A DNA stretch of 64,000 nucleotides from Oxytricha trifallax (GCA_000711775.1 ARYC01000411.1:62001-126000); one strand, 5' to 3'. Counted from the stretch's first letter, positions 1 to 12,300 are shown. Notes: generated by a model not told the origin, from the letters alone. Numbers and translations: made by a program.

Positions 1-600
1 TTGGCATCATATAAGACACGTCTAATTTAGCATTGATCAAATTTTTTTTTAGTTAAGAAATTGTAGAAATAAATGTTCAAATCTAATTATAGTTATTTAT
101 TGAATGATTGTTTATAATTGTTTGTCCCACTTTAAAAATGATAGTTTGAAGCATTATTATTAATAAATATTTTAGTAACTTTATTCCATTGTAATTAACT
201 ATATTTAACTTTATTGATTTTTTAAAAATTTTAGAATGTGAACTAAGTTTTTAATCATTTCTGATAGATACTTTTTAAAATGCTAATTTAACTATTTTAA
301 ATGCCTTAACTATATATTTATTCAAGAATCAGGTTTCTTTGATCAGTAAAAATAGAGCACAGAAATTTATCAAAATGAACAATCTTTTTTAATAAATTTA
401 CTAATATATTTCAAATAGTTTAATAATTAGGATTGTGATGAGAATATTATATTTATTCAACTATATATAAAATACATAATGATAAAATTATTACTGTTAA
501 TAATATGATAACAAAATGGATGATTAAACATGATCTTCCTTTTTTTCTATCATTTCTGAAAGTAAAGTTTAAGAAATTACTTTTGTTAATATATTAGTTA
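1..600. other. AT-rich stretch, no gene seen
   Basis: No open frame here shows recognisable protein character in the ciliate code. The 14-base string at 61-74 (ttgtagaaataaat) recurs at 22521, near the left edge of the insertion that splits the LINE reverse transcriptase. A close variant sits in the left arm of the inverted-repeat element at 14846. It may therefore be a transposon-end motif rather than host sequence. Confidence 0.4.
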
Positions 601-639
601 AAAACATATTATTAAGATACCAATGTTACACATGCATTT

Positions 640-1815
640 CTTGATCTCGCTTATTTTACTTATATTTGATAATTCTTAGCAGTTGAGTGTTTATAATTTT
701 TTATGAGAACATTCGAGTTTTCATCATCATAAATTTTTATTGTTTTGAGAGACAGATATCTATGAACAATGCCAGCTGAATGTAATTCCTAAACAGCTTT
801 AAAAGTGCTAATTAAAGCTCTTAAACAATGCTCTCTGCTTTGCTGCATAATGAACTGACCAAACTGCACTCTCAATCAAGTATTTTTAGTTTCAGCATTT
901 GATTGTCATAAGATATTACGATTACTCAATCATAGCTTGGTCCTACTTCAAAATTCCTTAAAAAGGACAAAATCTTGAACTCAGTCCATAGTTGCTTAAC
1001 TAAGTTAAATTTCGAGTTTATTTCGTCATAACAATAATTGACTTGTAATCCTTTCACTTGATTAAATGCTGCCTCGTCGTTTATTAGAATTTATTAATCT
1101 TTCGATAACTAAAGTATCATTTGAATCTCATTCCTAATGAATGGGTTGAGATTAACCGTAAAACCTAGCTCTGCATTCTCATAAGTGTGATTAATTACAA
1201 ATTTTGAATTGGCTAAAACTGTGTCAATATATTACAAATTTGAGTCTCATTTTAATTGATAAAAATTTGTGATTGATTTTTAGACTAGTCGAAATGATGT
1301 GATTGATCTCTATTTATTTCACCACCTATATTATTAATTCAGTAATATCTTACAAGTTAAGGGTAACTATTTTGTAAAAGTTCATCTATGCTATGATACC
1401 TCAAATGAGTTAGGAGCAACTCTTTAGTCTTGTAAGCTTTTTATTCCTCATTTTTTAAGCATACTTGGCATCTGTATATTCCCCCCTTTTTTGAGTTAAA
1501 TGAATTTACCATTATTTCTAGTATGAGTTCATTAATGCCGTTTTAATTCAACTCCGTTGTGCAAATTCTTACACTGATCTAACTCATAAAGATTCGTGGG
1601 TTATTTTGATTTATTGCTGGTTCTTGATGTTCTTCAGGCCTGCCATCTAATATAAAATTGCTTGTAGCTTTAGTCTTTTTTTGTTGACGATGATTTATGA
1701 ATTTTTTATCTGCTCATTACTATTTTAAATCAAGCTGCTTTTATTAGAAGACTCATTGTTATTTAAAGAATCATTACTCGAATCAGAATTTGAAGAAAGT
1801 GAAGAAGAAAGTTTT
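640..1815 (-). pseudogene. Zinc-finger/protein-kinase transposon gene, copy A (TBE 57 kDa-like)
   Basis: This is a decayed gene read on the minus strand with TAA and TAG as glutamine. A serine-rich N terminus (about 1815-1700) precedes a C2H2 zinc finger (about 1480-1385) with the pattern YRCQVC, a spacer of about 17 residues, then THLRYH. A protein-kinase catalytic-loop block follows at about 800-740, reading ELHSAGIVHRYLSLK, so the catalytic Asp of HRD is Tyr. The zinc finger and kinase lie in different frames, so frameshifts separate them. The same domain pair occurs in the 57 kDa protein of Oxytricha TBE transposons, where its job is unknown. A 22 kDa-like gene (plus) and a transposase (minus) follow to the right, as in copies B-D. 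Confidence 0.62.
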
Positions 1816-1829
1816 CATATTTAATACAA

Positions 1830-2480
1830 TTAAATTAAGAATTTAAAGATAAGGGTATTAAACATTAACATAAAATAATCAGGGTCTCGGGGGAAGTTTA
1901 TTTAAAAATTTATGTTCACAATTTTAGGAAAAATAAAAATCTGAGATTACTGTAGAAAATTAAAGCAAATCCTAAAAATGAGTTGTAAGTCAAAACTAAT
2001 ATTCTGAGGAGATTCCTAAAAAAACATAGGGGGTTTACTGATAATATATGTAAGTTTACATAAATTTTATTTATGAGCTAATGCATAAAATAATTTTTCA
2101 GCTTTTTGACTACTTTTTATCTACTTATCAATCATTAAGTTTCTATCTAATGTATACTAAGAGTTGACCATTCCTCTTCTTGGACTTATAAAATGAAATT
2201 TAAGTCTACATACTCAAATTAAACTAATAAAATTTTTCATTTATGTTAGAATACATAAATTCTCCAAAACAATTTATACTTACAAAAACCTATTAATTAG
2301 TTAGTAAGCTAAATTTAATACTTATTAAATAGATAGATTAGATATTAACGGAAAGGTAAAATAAATACTAGAGATTAACTTTAATAATCTAGTACTTAAT
2401 GTATAATCATTATTACTTTTATTACTACTACTATAAAATATGTTTGTTTAAACCTTTGATAAGTTGATTAGGTTTAATAT
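1830..2480. other. AT-rich stretch, no gene seen
   Basis: Low-complexity AT-rich sequence lies between the copy A kinase gene and a GC-richer patch. I found no supported coding frame, RNA gene or clear repeat. Confidence 0.35.
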
Positions 2481-2489
2481 ATTTAATTT

Positions 2490-2925
2490 ATACTGGCCTC
2501 ACTGGACTACCGGCGGCCAGCCTTTTAGGTCCCTAACTGCCATTCGGGATTTATCCTGGGGGGCATCTCCATTGCCTTCAGTAGTGCAATGGTAGCTATA
2601 AATTCCCGTTTTTATTTTTTCTGAGATCAGAGTTCAATTGATCTGGGAATCTGAAGCATAAGGTAGAGTTTAAGTACCAGCTGAGATCAAGTGGTTAAGA
2701 TCAACATAGGCGCTGGGATGAGAATTTTAGAATTCTGAAGTTGATATCATAAAGAGCTTCGTTATCAATGCACATAACCTCATCAGCTTTTCTTTTTTTT
2801 ACAGTCACCACCTAAGAATTGAAAACTAGGCTCTTCGGAGCTACCATTTAGCTTGGTTCTGGGGGCCATGTCCCTCGCCTTCAACTTTATCAGTGCCCAA
2901 TAATGTAATTTCTCCAAGGCCCATC
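2490..2925 (+). other. GC-richer patch with a duplicated hydrophobic coding motif
   Basis: Two GC-rich blocks (about 2490-2610 and 2820-2925) stand out from the surrounding DNA. Translated forward they give similar hydrophobic segments: the first contains GFILGGISIAF and the second SLVLGAMSLAF. The shared pattern is (I/V)LG, two residues, S(I/L)AF. The DNA repeats as well (tggggg, cat, tcc, gccttca). In-frame TGA codons interrupt the stretch between them. It may be a remnant of a membrane-protein gene with an internal repeat, or a macronucleus-destined segment. A structured RNA is an alternative I could not support. Confidence 0.3.
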
Positions 2926-3107
2926 TTTAGTAGTAGTAATAAATTAATAATAACTTATTAAATAGCATGAACATAAATTAAAATAGTGAGGGACCTCAGG
3001 GAAATATCACAAACATAAATAGTCGAACTCTAGAAGGGAGCTTAAACACCAAATCAGATTGGCACAATCACCTAAAATATTCACGTAAATATTTATGTCT
3101 TAACATA

Positions 3108-3742
3108 ATAGTTGGCTATCATTTACCAAGCTATAAGTAAACAAGAATGATATTTATCAAAGATGTGTTGGTTTCCAGAAAAGAGCTACTAAAGTCGGCA
3201 GATATAATTTATGTGAACGTACCTAATTACCCTGAATTAGGAGTCATTAACATATTTAATTATGTCAAAGACGACGAAGTAGTTAATAGGTACCTAGGAA
3301 TCTATGATACTCCTAAGGATCTTCCTGACAAGCATTTCTTTTATGGAGTCTTAGGAACTCTTAAAAATGAATGGCTGACATAAAAATAGTTATGTCTTAG
3401 CAAACTTAAAGAAATCAAGCAACTGACGATTAACAAATAGGGGAGATCATTGATATAAGTTAGGAGTTCCTTAAGGAGATTAAAATTCATTCCACATTTC
3501 TCCAGTAAGTGTACATAAATATTTATATCTCTATAGAACGAAAAGGTAAAGCTCTCTCATTACTTAAGCAAAAATCGCTGGGTAGAAAATATTTTAAAAA
3601 GAGAAAAAGATACGAAATATCAGGGTATGAAGAAGAACAGAAATAAGGCAACTAATTCATGTAGACCTAATCTAATATGTCCTTCAGAGAAGAAAATGCT
3701 ATCAAGAAGAGTCCTCTTGGGAAAAGGCTTTAATTGTATTGA
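3108..3742 (+). pseudogene. 22 kDa-like TBE accessory gene, copy A, with short intron
   Basis: The first exon carries the family hallmark: a PNYPEL-type motif, about 45 residues of variable sequence, then LPDKHFFYGVLGTL (about 3310-3365). The same hallmark occurs in copies at 16605, 54889 and 61240. A GT...AG interval at 3505-3536 (32 nt) sits where the other copies have an intron. Downstream, ALSLLKQ followed by a Lys/Arg-rich tail runs to TGA at 3740-3742. A one-base frame discontinuity lies before the intron. There is an ATG at 3147, but homology extends upstream of it (PSYKQ), so the true start is unclear. The function of this family is unknown; it lies head-on to the transposase. Confidence 0.6.
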
Positions 3743-3886
3743 TTTTATTAAGACTTAAATACAATTAAAATTGATGTTAATGTAAAACTTATTGCCTTTA
3801 AAATTAAACTTGTAATTTAAGTTAATTAAAACAAAATTTCTCACTGTTAGCTCAATCATTTATGTGTATTTTATATATGGATTCCT

Positions 3887-4800
3887 TCACAAATTAAAAG
3901 TGTCTTGGTTTGACAATTTAAACTAAAGTTTAATAAGTTCTTTCTTATAAACCTATTTTACTCTTGAGAAAATGTTTTCAATACAATTATATTTTGAGGA
4001 ATTCGGTGCATTAAACAATAAAGTCCAGCCTTTTTACTAGACAGCTTCTTTTAGTATCTTAAAATGAGGAGCCCTAAGATTATCAAGAAATATAATTAAG
4101 ATTTTCCCTTTAAATACCATATCCAGGTCTTGCAGAACTTATGATAAATCACTTATTTTAATTGATTTCGGTTATATTCTAAAACATTTTAGACCATACT
4201 TAGCACTTATGATCACAACTGCTGCTAATGTATCTATGTTTATTCCACCTTTTCTTAAAATCTAATTGTTGTATTTATGAGCACAAGATCTGTAAGTAAT
4301 AGAATAGGGCTTAAAAATTGTTTCATGTATGTAAACAATATTCAACCCATTATTAACCCTAATTAAGTCTTATTTGATTTATTATTTTTTATAGTTCACT
4401 AATGTTGTTTTCTGTTCGAGTTGGCTTGTATTTTATACCATTCTTTTTATAAACTTGAAGTAGAAATTTTTAATTCTGGAAATTATCTATGAAAGTTTAT
4501 TGCTCTTTATTACAATTAAAATAGCATTTAGTCTTCTAAGGTCTTTTTAGAAATCAAATAATTAAATTGCTCCTAAGTCATTTTAATTTCCTTCTTTCTT
4601 AGTTCTTAGGTATTTTATTTGGACTTTTTATTTTTTTTCAATTAAATTTTTATTAGTTTTTCAGAAAGTTGTAATGCCTAAGTTATTTCTTTTACAGTGC
4701 ATATACTCTATTATTTTTTTTTTAATTAAATTTCTATCAAATTCTCATAAAACAAATAAGCTCAGTTTATTTGTTTTATTTTTCAATTCTTTTTTCCATT
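3887..4800 (-). pseudogene. DD34E (Tc1/mariner-class) transposase, copy A, first catalytic Asp lost
   Basis: A TBE/Tec-type transposase is read on the minus strand in the ciliate code. The catalytic core (about 4411 to the TGA at 3887-3889) is one uninterrupted frame. It contains FLDNLR (second Asp) and, exactly 34 residues on, the Glu in NCIEN within a FNAP...NCIE block. The first catalytic position, which is YLDET in copy C, reads YIHET here (CAT for GAT, about 4330), so the encoded enzyme should be inactive. A frameshift separates the N-terminal third (about 4400-4800). The gene faces the 22 kDa-like gene tail to tail, with about 140 bp between them. Confidence 0.75.
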
Positions 4801-4951
4801 TATATAATATAAATTAAGTTAATTAATTTAATCAATTTACATATTTTTTTTCAATTTTTATAATTAACAAAAATATATCTATATTTACGATATTTTTTGA
4901 ATAAAGTGAATTATTAAAATAAATTATATGTTGTAATTAATAATTGAAAAA

Positions 4952-5258
4952 ATGTCTGATCAGAAGGTGCAGTGTCATTCAACATTAATGTAAGTTACAA
5001 AAAACATATCTAAATTTTATTTTTACAGGGGTTGCACCTGGTTACACTGAAGGCGTCAACAGACAGGTAGTTCAGGAAATCACAGAGAGAGGGACACAAG
5101 AAGTCAATATTTGTGATAAAGACGATGAAGATGAGGATGACGAAGAAGATGAAGCGTTTTTTTACATAGATTTACTATTGCTACTGTTATTGTCATTAAT
5201 TCATTATGTAATTCACTTTATTTTCAATAAAAAACATCATGATTCTCATAAAATTTGA
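4952..5258 (+). CDS. Small acidic, probably membrane protein gene with one intron ('MSDQ' family)
   Basis: The gene starts with ATG reading MSDQK. A 39-nt GTAAG...CAG interval (4990-5028) follows, then a frame beginning VAPGYTEGV that runs to TGA at 5256-5258. The C-terminal half has a run of Asp/Glu (DEDEDDEEDEA) followed by a Leu-rich hydrophobic stretch that could span a membrane. Copies of exon 1 plus intron occur on the minus strand at 20265 and 60961, with the same MSD start and GTAAGTTAC donor. The exon phases do not join cleanly as drawn, so either the junction differs or the copy is damaged. It sits just upstream of a kinase gene, as in copy D. Function is unknown. Confidence 0.45.
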
Positions 5259-5387
5259 CTATGAACCATTCTATTTATTCTTTTTTCTTTCCTCTATTTA
5301 TATTGTGTTCCTATGTGAAATTTATCATTATTATTTTTTTATGTATCATTGTACTTAATAAAGCAGTAATTCTATTTAAAAAAAGAG

Positions 5388-6655
5388 CGACTTAAATTAT
5401 GCCTACAAAAATTCAATTTCAGCACACTAGATAGGTTAAGAACAGAGATGCTTTGAATCTAGTGTGAACTACTATAATACTTATGAAGAATAAAGATATG
5501 AATTCCCATCGAAATCTTAATTGAGTAAGAGAAATTATGAAGGAGTTTAAACAACTTGCATTAATTCATGAAATCTTATTAATAAATCTGAGGATTAGTA
5601 AAAATAAGAAAATAAAGTTTTCTCTTATAAATCAAGATACTAGAAATATGAATTGGATATTCATAATTATATACCATGTATAAATCTGAAGAATTAAAGG
5701 GATGTAAAGAATATAAGTTAGCTTTGTGAATATTCTTATTCTCCTGCAAATGACCTAATAGTACATAGATGAAAATTAAGATTAAAATTTTTGTTCAACA
5801 TGAAAACATATAGAAGTGATTCCAAAAAAAACCAAGAAACACAGCATTTACTTAGTGTTTGTAGTGTTCAAATAGGCCAAAACAAAGAGAGCAGTTTTGA
5901 ACTTACCAGTCTCAAATATCAATAAAATAATGGTAGAAATGATGATACAAATCCTGAAAAATATAACAAAGATTTTTACCTTAAAAGGTCACTCATTCTT
6001 GATGATAGAATAGAAAAAAGTTCATCAAAGATCATTATTATTATTATTTAAGCCTTACTAAAATTAATATGGGTTGAGTAAGTCATCAATGATCGTTAAT
6101 GTACCTACTATCAGAACTTATTTTTTCAAATATTATTTTGCGGATGACAAAATTAAAATAGATTTTCAAATGAGTACTAAGCTCTTTAATAGACATTAGG
6201 GTCTAAGAATGATAATGCTCAAAGAGTTTATAATATAAATTAAAATGGAACCTTTTTTTCAAATAGAGCATTCATGATGAATTTAGACTTGCCTATCATC
6301 GAAATAACTTCGAGAGAATTCTGATCTGAAAACTTATATTAAAAAGATATTTAATGAATTGTAAACTAAATCTTTGGAGGAAGAGTTGAAGATCTTCACA
6401 AACTTAGCTACGCTCATAGAGAATTGAAACCTGAAAATACCACGCTTTATTTTCATCAAACTCTGAGAGTTTATATTATTTATTTCATCAGAGCTTAAAA
6501 AGTACAAGCATCTATCATATGAGATAAACTCGACACTACAGATTATTTTCCCAGAGAGTGAGAAGGTTAGTAAGACTGGGACACTACATAGGATTATTGG
6601 GAATAGAAATAGAAGCAATAATAAAAATAGGAAAAACAAGGAACGATTAATTTAA
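5388..6655 (+). pseudogene. Zinc-finger/kinase transposon gene, second copy (HRE kinase loop)
   Basis: One forward frame runs from 5388 to about 6150 with only two TGA codons (5560 and 5769). It holds a degenerate finger-like segment (LCEYSYSPANDLIVHR). After frame changes, a kinase catalytic loop reads EDLHKLSYAHRELKPEN at about 6386-6440. The canonical HRDLKPEN Asp is Glu. The next block (TLRVYIIYF, about 6460) closely resembles the kinase of copy D (PLRVYNIYF). It lies about 130 bp after the MSDQ gene on the same strand, repeating the order seen in copy D. It is decayed and probably not functional. Confidence 0.55.
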
Positions 6656-6659
6656 ATGT

Positions 6660-7200
6660 TAAAGCAAGAAAGATTCTAAAAAAAGCATATTAATCAATTA
6701 ATAGATAAATAAAAAAATGATTGAGATTTAAGAGATTCTTATTGATTAATAATTATTAAATCAAACAATAAGTTGAAATAAAGAAAACAAGCAGTCAAAC
6801 GGTGCTTTAAAGATAAAAAGATATGATAGGGAACACTCACTTCCCTTAAGTATAATTAAAAAAAATGATATTAAGATAACTTGATTTTTAACAGTTAATT
6901 TATCTTAAGGAATTGTCGTTCGCAAACTTTAATATTTGAAATTACACGGTGTCTATGTAAAAATTCAATATAAAAAATCAAAAAGAATTTTGATCTGTGA
7001 AGTCTTTTTATTAATTTTAAAACACATATAAATCAGTATAATCTCATATTCATTTTAATATATTAGAAAAATAATAATTTCAACCATCCTGTAATAAAAC
7101 TATAGTTAGTAAAACTAGTTATATATCTTCAGTTAATTATATAATTTAATATACATCTTTTCTGGAAAAAACTTCAAATAACTTATAATTAAGGTATTAC
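6660..7200. other. AT-rich stretch, no gene seen
   Basis: Simple AT-rich sequence between the kinase remnant and the next coding block. No supported feature. Confidence 0.35.
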
Positions 7201-7209
7201 CTGACTATC

Positions 7210-7735
7210 AATCTAGAGGTTGGGTATACGAAACTAGATATTGTCAAATCAGGTGTCTCAGTGAATGCAAAGGAAATTGAGCTAGTGGTTGAGAAGAGAA
7301 ATGAAGACTTAGGGAAGTTGGCAAATGAAGAGAAAGGAACTGAAACAACCTACATGAAGTAGTAAGTTGATACATGGAAAGAGTAGGTATTGGAGAACGA
7401 CAAAAATGGAGCTGGTTGGTCAACATAGTAGAAGCAGAAAGCTTCTTATGCTTCAAGTAGAGAAAAGGAAAAGGATGGAGTGAACTTAGAATAGGAAGAT
7501 CAACAAAGCCAAATCTCGTCCAGAGCCTGAACTAAGCTAGACCCAAACCAATTCTCAGAAGAGAGGAGTATAAAAAGTTAGGAGGGAATGGAGAAGAGGA
7601 GGAAACAAGCAAGATGAACAAAGATAAGTAACCTAAAAGGTTGAATGAGGAGGAAGCAGCTACAGAGAAAAAAAGGAAGTAATTTCCAAACTGTGTAATG
7701 AATTTCCTTGCTGTCACAAAGTATTATTATTGCAT
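7210..7735 (+). pseudogene. Charged coding remnant, possibly a LINE/gag-like ORF
   Basis: Purine-rich, GC-richer sequence translates forward into charged, Gln-rich protein in the ciliate code. The first frame (about 7222-7530) runs about 100 residues to a TGA. A second frame (about 7530-7735) continues with similar Lys/Glu-rich sequence including KLGGNGEEEETSK. Composition resembles the ORF1-like segments near 25.0 and 28.1 kb, but I see no shared diagnostic motif. The family is not recognised. Confidence 0.4.
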
Positions 7736-7739
7736 TTAA

Positions 7740-9000
7740 TTTTCCTTTTATTAATTATCTATCTATCTATCTCTAACTTATAATTAATTACAAATATTTT
7801 AAATAAATAAAAAAATCAAATTGTAAATTGAAAAATATAATTCACTAAGATAATTGGCCTAACTAATTATAATTTGATTAATACATGCTAGAAATAATGA
7901 TTTTTCTTTGAGAAGTGCTATAATTAAAAGAAACATGAGATAATGCTAATTTATATATATTTATTATATTAATAAATATATTTATAAAATCCAAATTCTT
8001 CCAGATTCTTAAACTGAATTTTGACAAAGTTCCTACTGTTAGTAATTAAGAAAGAATACTCAGGAGTCAAGTTCTTCAACAATTGCTCTTCAAAATATAA
8101 CCCTAAGGTTAGATAGTGGTCCTTATCATAGCTTGATAAAGTTGACAAATGATTATGCTTAAGTTTGTCTAATTATTGAAATATTTCACATATTTTAACT
8201 TAAATTTCTAATATATGAATCATAATTTCTTGTGCATAGCTATTAAAACCTTTATTATGTATTGTTTAATTGAAACTTAGATTTAATTACTGAACGAGTT
8301 TTTAATCAAGATAAAATTCCAGTAATATTTGATGTTGAATAAAGCATAACAGAATATATATTCAGATTAAATATATCTTTCAAAAATAAGCGAATAAAGA
8401 TTAAGAAATTAGGCACTTATTTAAAATTTTAAAGTTATACCGCTAAAATGTTAAGGAAACTGGGCCTAAAAAGCTGTGAGACAAGAGAGTGAAAAGAGTT
8501 TTTAATTTAATGATATATTTATGTTTAATTAATTAAAATCAACATTTATTTAAATATGGAGAATAATAGTTCTTATTCAAAGAAAATTTAAAGGCTTTCA
8601 GTATGAATAATGTGGTTTGGTTAAATATTTCTTAATATAAGAAAAACATGCATTTATCTAATTAAAATAAGCTATTTATCATGCATGTTATTTTTAGTTT
8701 TAGTGAAAAAGAAAATAGATTCTTTATATTTTAAAGTTATAACAATAAACATAAGAAATCCTAGAAATTTATAGACTAAATTAATTTCAAAAGTTAGCAT
8801 AACCCATATTTGAGAATATCATTTCGAATAGACAAACGAAGAGCCTGATATCGAAAAGAAGCATTATTAATATTCTAATTTTTTGTGAAAGAAATCCTAG
8901 AATCAAGTAATAATTTAAATAAAAGCTTTAAGTCTGCAAAGCATTCATAATATATAATTAATTAAACTTATTATTTTAATTTTTTATCCAATACTAAAAC
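7740..9000. other. AT-rich intergenic DNA with a short hairpin
   Basis: Mostly low-complexity AT sequence. A (atct)n run lies near 7757-7772. An inverted repeat (aacatgcat ... atgcatgtt) near 8645-8692 could fold into a hairpin. No coding frame is convincing. Confidence 0.35.
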
Positions 9001-9014
9001 TGTTAGTTTAATCA

Positions 9015-9990
9015 TATTTATAATTAAGATCTCTTTGTTTTCCAGCAGGTTGCTGAAAGAAACGAAATTGTTTATCGCGAATACTTCTAAATTGAGCCTA
9101 TCTAGTGTTATCTACTAGATGAAGTCATATGTCTCTATGGCTTTTCGAAGTGCTTACCTACTTTTGAAAAGATGATATTATCTGTAACGTAGTACTTAAG
9201 CATGTAATTTAAGTAACCCTATTTGTCTATAAGGAAGGTCTCGTTATTGTGTGCTATTTACATGCTAGTTCCTTTGAGTAATATCTTATATTTTTTTCAG
9301 TTTATAAGCTCCTCTTTCTAAAATTCATCTTAGTGGTAATCTTTCATGAATTATATTGCTACAACTTTCTTTAGTTTCACAAACCACAAAATGAGTATTC
9401 CTTTCTCCTGCACCAACTCTGTAGGCATTTTTAAGATTTCTCATCAGAAATTGTATCGTAAGGAACTCCTTATTTCGTTCTAAATGCAGGGTTCATAAGT
9501 ATGACTTCGTGAAGTTATTTTTAACTTTCAAAGCATCTTTTGCAGTTAGTTCCCACATTTTATAATCTCTCACGTCTCCTCGGACTATGATTGGTTCTGT
9601 TAATCTCTTGTATGTAATTTATTTTATTTTCTACTATGGTTAAAAGCCTACGCCCTTTTATAGCCTGAGTCTAAATTTTTGTACAACTTTGTGGAAAATC
9701 TTGAGTGCTACTTTAATCTTTCTAATTTTCTAATACATAAGTTTTGTTGATGTTTAGCTTTCACTTATTTTCGTGTCTCTTACAATTAAATGTCCTTCTC
9801 ATAATTTTACAGTAGTGCATGCAAGCACGTTCTTTGAGCTTTATTATATTTCTTGTAGTCTTATGGGTATCTCTGTGATAATTTGATTAGCGAACTTCAA
9901 GTGAGTTAAAGTTCTTTTAAGAAGTTGATGCTTCACAGTAGTTAAAATAATTTTATGAAGAAACGCTGATCTTCTTTATCTAAATGCATT
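9015..9990 (-). pseudogene. Unrecognised minus-strand coding block
   Basis: One minus-strand frame stays largely open in the ciliate code from about 9900 down to about 9200, with only occasional TGA codons. The sequence is basic and includes RLTEPIIVRGDVRDYKMWEL and GAGERNTHFVVCETKES. GC content is above the local background. Composition and length suggest a former gene of 250 or more residues, but no catalytic or binding motif is recognised. It sits next to no identifiable transposon gene. Confidence 0.4.
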
Positions 9991-10029
9991 TAATTTGGCA
10001 TATAGTTTTTATATACATTTCTATCAGAA

Positions 10030-10830
10030 GTATATTAAGCTATATCACTACCACGTAACATGGTTACTCTGAATATTGAAGAGAGTGAAAACTTAGGATT
10101 GCAAATATTTTTAGCAGAAACTTAAGTTAAAAGTATCAGAAGGTCTAAAGGGTTTTTCCTTCACATGGTATCAAATAATTTTTCAATAATTAATGTACAA
10201 TAATAATAATAATAATTCTATATTATTTAATGATTTCAATGAAGGTAGCAAGTATTAAAAGCATTATAAATTTATAATTTATTTATTATTTTATTCATGT
10301 TAATAAAGTAGTATTTTATGAAGGAAGTGTCGTATGTATATATTACTATTTAAAATTTATATAATAATTATTTAAGTTTACAAATTTTTATTTAAAATAT
10401 AAATTTTCTTAATGGAAGAATTTGAATATGTTTTTAAGGGCATATAACATAAGTTATATTTTAAAGGTAAGCAGCAAGTAATTAAAAAATTTAAACTATA
10501 ATTGTCTAATTGCTACGGCCATATTAGCAATAAAGTTGAGTTCTGTAATTTAACTTAAGTACAACTTTAATTTATTGATCTGAAAAAATATTGGAAAAAT
10601 GAGCGAGAATTTATGAGGCTCAATTTTTTGAGTTGGAACTTAAGATTGATATATAAGAGTTGGGGGTAAGTAAAGATATCGTATATTTAATGAATATATA
10701 TATATATATATATACATACAGTATAAATTATTAAATATAATAGATTAAATATATGATTTTTGTAAAATGTTGATGATTTATTTTTATGATGGAATATAGT
10801 TTGTGTCCCTCTTAAATCACAACATATAAA
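10030..10830. repeat. AT-rich DNA with a TA microsatellite
   Basis: No gene is seen. A (ta)n tract occurs at about 10697-10714, in otherwise AT-rich low-complexity sequence. A taataataataa run lies near 10200. Confidence 0.4.
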
Positions 10831-10844
10831 ATGTTATTTAAATT

Positions 10845-11030
10845 TTTCATAGTACCTTAAACAAATCAGCTCTTACACAAGCTTAAATATAGACTTTAGA
10901 TTATCTGTTACCTTTTAGAATTTCTCACCTGCTAGCAGAAGCTATTTACTAACAAGGAGAAAGTTGTTATCTCTCCAAGATTCTACACTTGTAGACCCTA
11001 AATAGTTAGCCCCAATATTATACATGAATG
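10845..11030 (-). pseudogene. Short unrecognised coding remnant
   Basis: About 60 residues are open on the minus strand with balanced composition, including GSTSVESWRDNNF. It is flanked by AT-only DNA. It is too short to assign and may be an exon or a fragment. Confidence 0.25.
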
Positions 11031-11675
11031 TTTTAAAATTAAAGTTTATTCCAAATTAAATAAAAACTGAACTTAATTACAAATTTGTAAATTATAAATG
11101 ATTTACGAGAGGCACTAACCACTCTTCTAAATCAAGTAAGTATTTTTCATTTATATCTAAATTTATTTCTCATTATCTGTACTTTTAGCATTTTCATCAT
11201 AAAATTAGTGATTACTTTTCTTACTTGTACTTAATTATAGATTAATATCGCAAATATTTTCACATTATCTAAAAACCTAACAAATGAGCTTTCTTTATAA
11301 GGGAGATTGCATAAATAATATATCGATAATTTACATAAAAAATAGTTAAATTGGTATAAATGCAAATGAAGATTAAGAATCATTAAATATATCAGTCATG
11401 TTTTTAATATATCGATAAATTAAGTTTAAAATGGCAATAATTATATTATAGAGAATTATCGCTGTAGCTAAAGACCAATTAGATTGATTACCTAAAGAAT
11501 AGAAGGAAAAATACATAAGTAAGTAATCCATAATAATAATTCTTCAATACTTAATGTACTAAATACCAATATTGATAATTTTTAGAAAATATTGATAATT
11601 AGATAGATATCTTGAAGAAGTAGTGGAATATCCCAATTTAATTGGACACTTTAAGTGAGTGTTTACAATGTGATA

Positions 11676-12300
11676 ATGGACTTGGAGAAAAATCTGTTAA
11701 TTCTAAAGAGCAAAGTCAAGGATGAAAACGGAAAACTAATTATGACTCTTGAAATGGAAGAAACCATAAAATTTACAGATGCAATCGCTAAATAAGTTCT
11801 TCTTGGTGAAGATTTAGTGCAGGAAGTTGAGAAAGTCTACGAAGTTACTGATTGAAAACTTTTTACATGATTTAAATACTCCGAATGAGCGCAAGCAAGA
11901 ATCAATTTCAGTAAATTCTAATGTAGCCTCAGCGAAAGATTCTCAACCTTTGAATTAAAAGAAGATTATTGACTAGAAAGATGCTCCAATCTCTGACGAA
12001 AATGAGTCAGACGACAAAATCAAGGTAATTACTGACGATGGATCAAAAGACGTAATCGTAGCTCCAAAGTTAACTGAAGAGGAGGAATTCGAGATGCAGA
12101 GAGAAGTTGCATTTAAAGTGGTGTTTTTCTTCTTTACTTTCATAGTATTCTTCATCGGCCTGCTTTATTTGTATCACAGAATCTAGCTTCCATTCCACCA
12201 AGTCAGAAAACGCAAAGCTTCTTCGATTTCTTAACTGGAAATTTTGACGATGAATAAATTGGTGAGATTCAAACTCGCAGATTCTACTTACATATATTGA
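11676..12300 (+). pseudogene. Acidic single-pass membrane protein gene, one frameshift
   Basis: ATG at 11676 opens a frame starting MDLEKNLLIL that runs to about 11853. The +1 frame then continues without TGA to 12298-12300. The combined product would be about 200 residues: a charged Asp/Glu/Lys-rich region, then one strongly hydrophobic helix (VVFFFFTFIVFFIGLLYLYH, about 12118-12180), then a basic tail (QVRKRKASS). The charge pattern suggests a single-span membrane protein with the acidic part on one side. One indel near 11840 splits the frame. No family is recognised and no neighbour clarifies its role. Confidence 0.5.
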
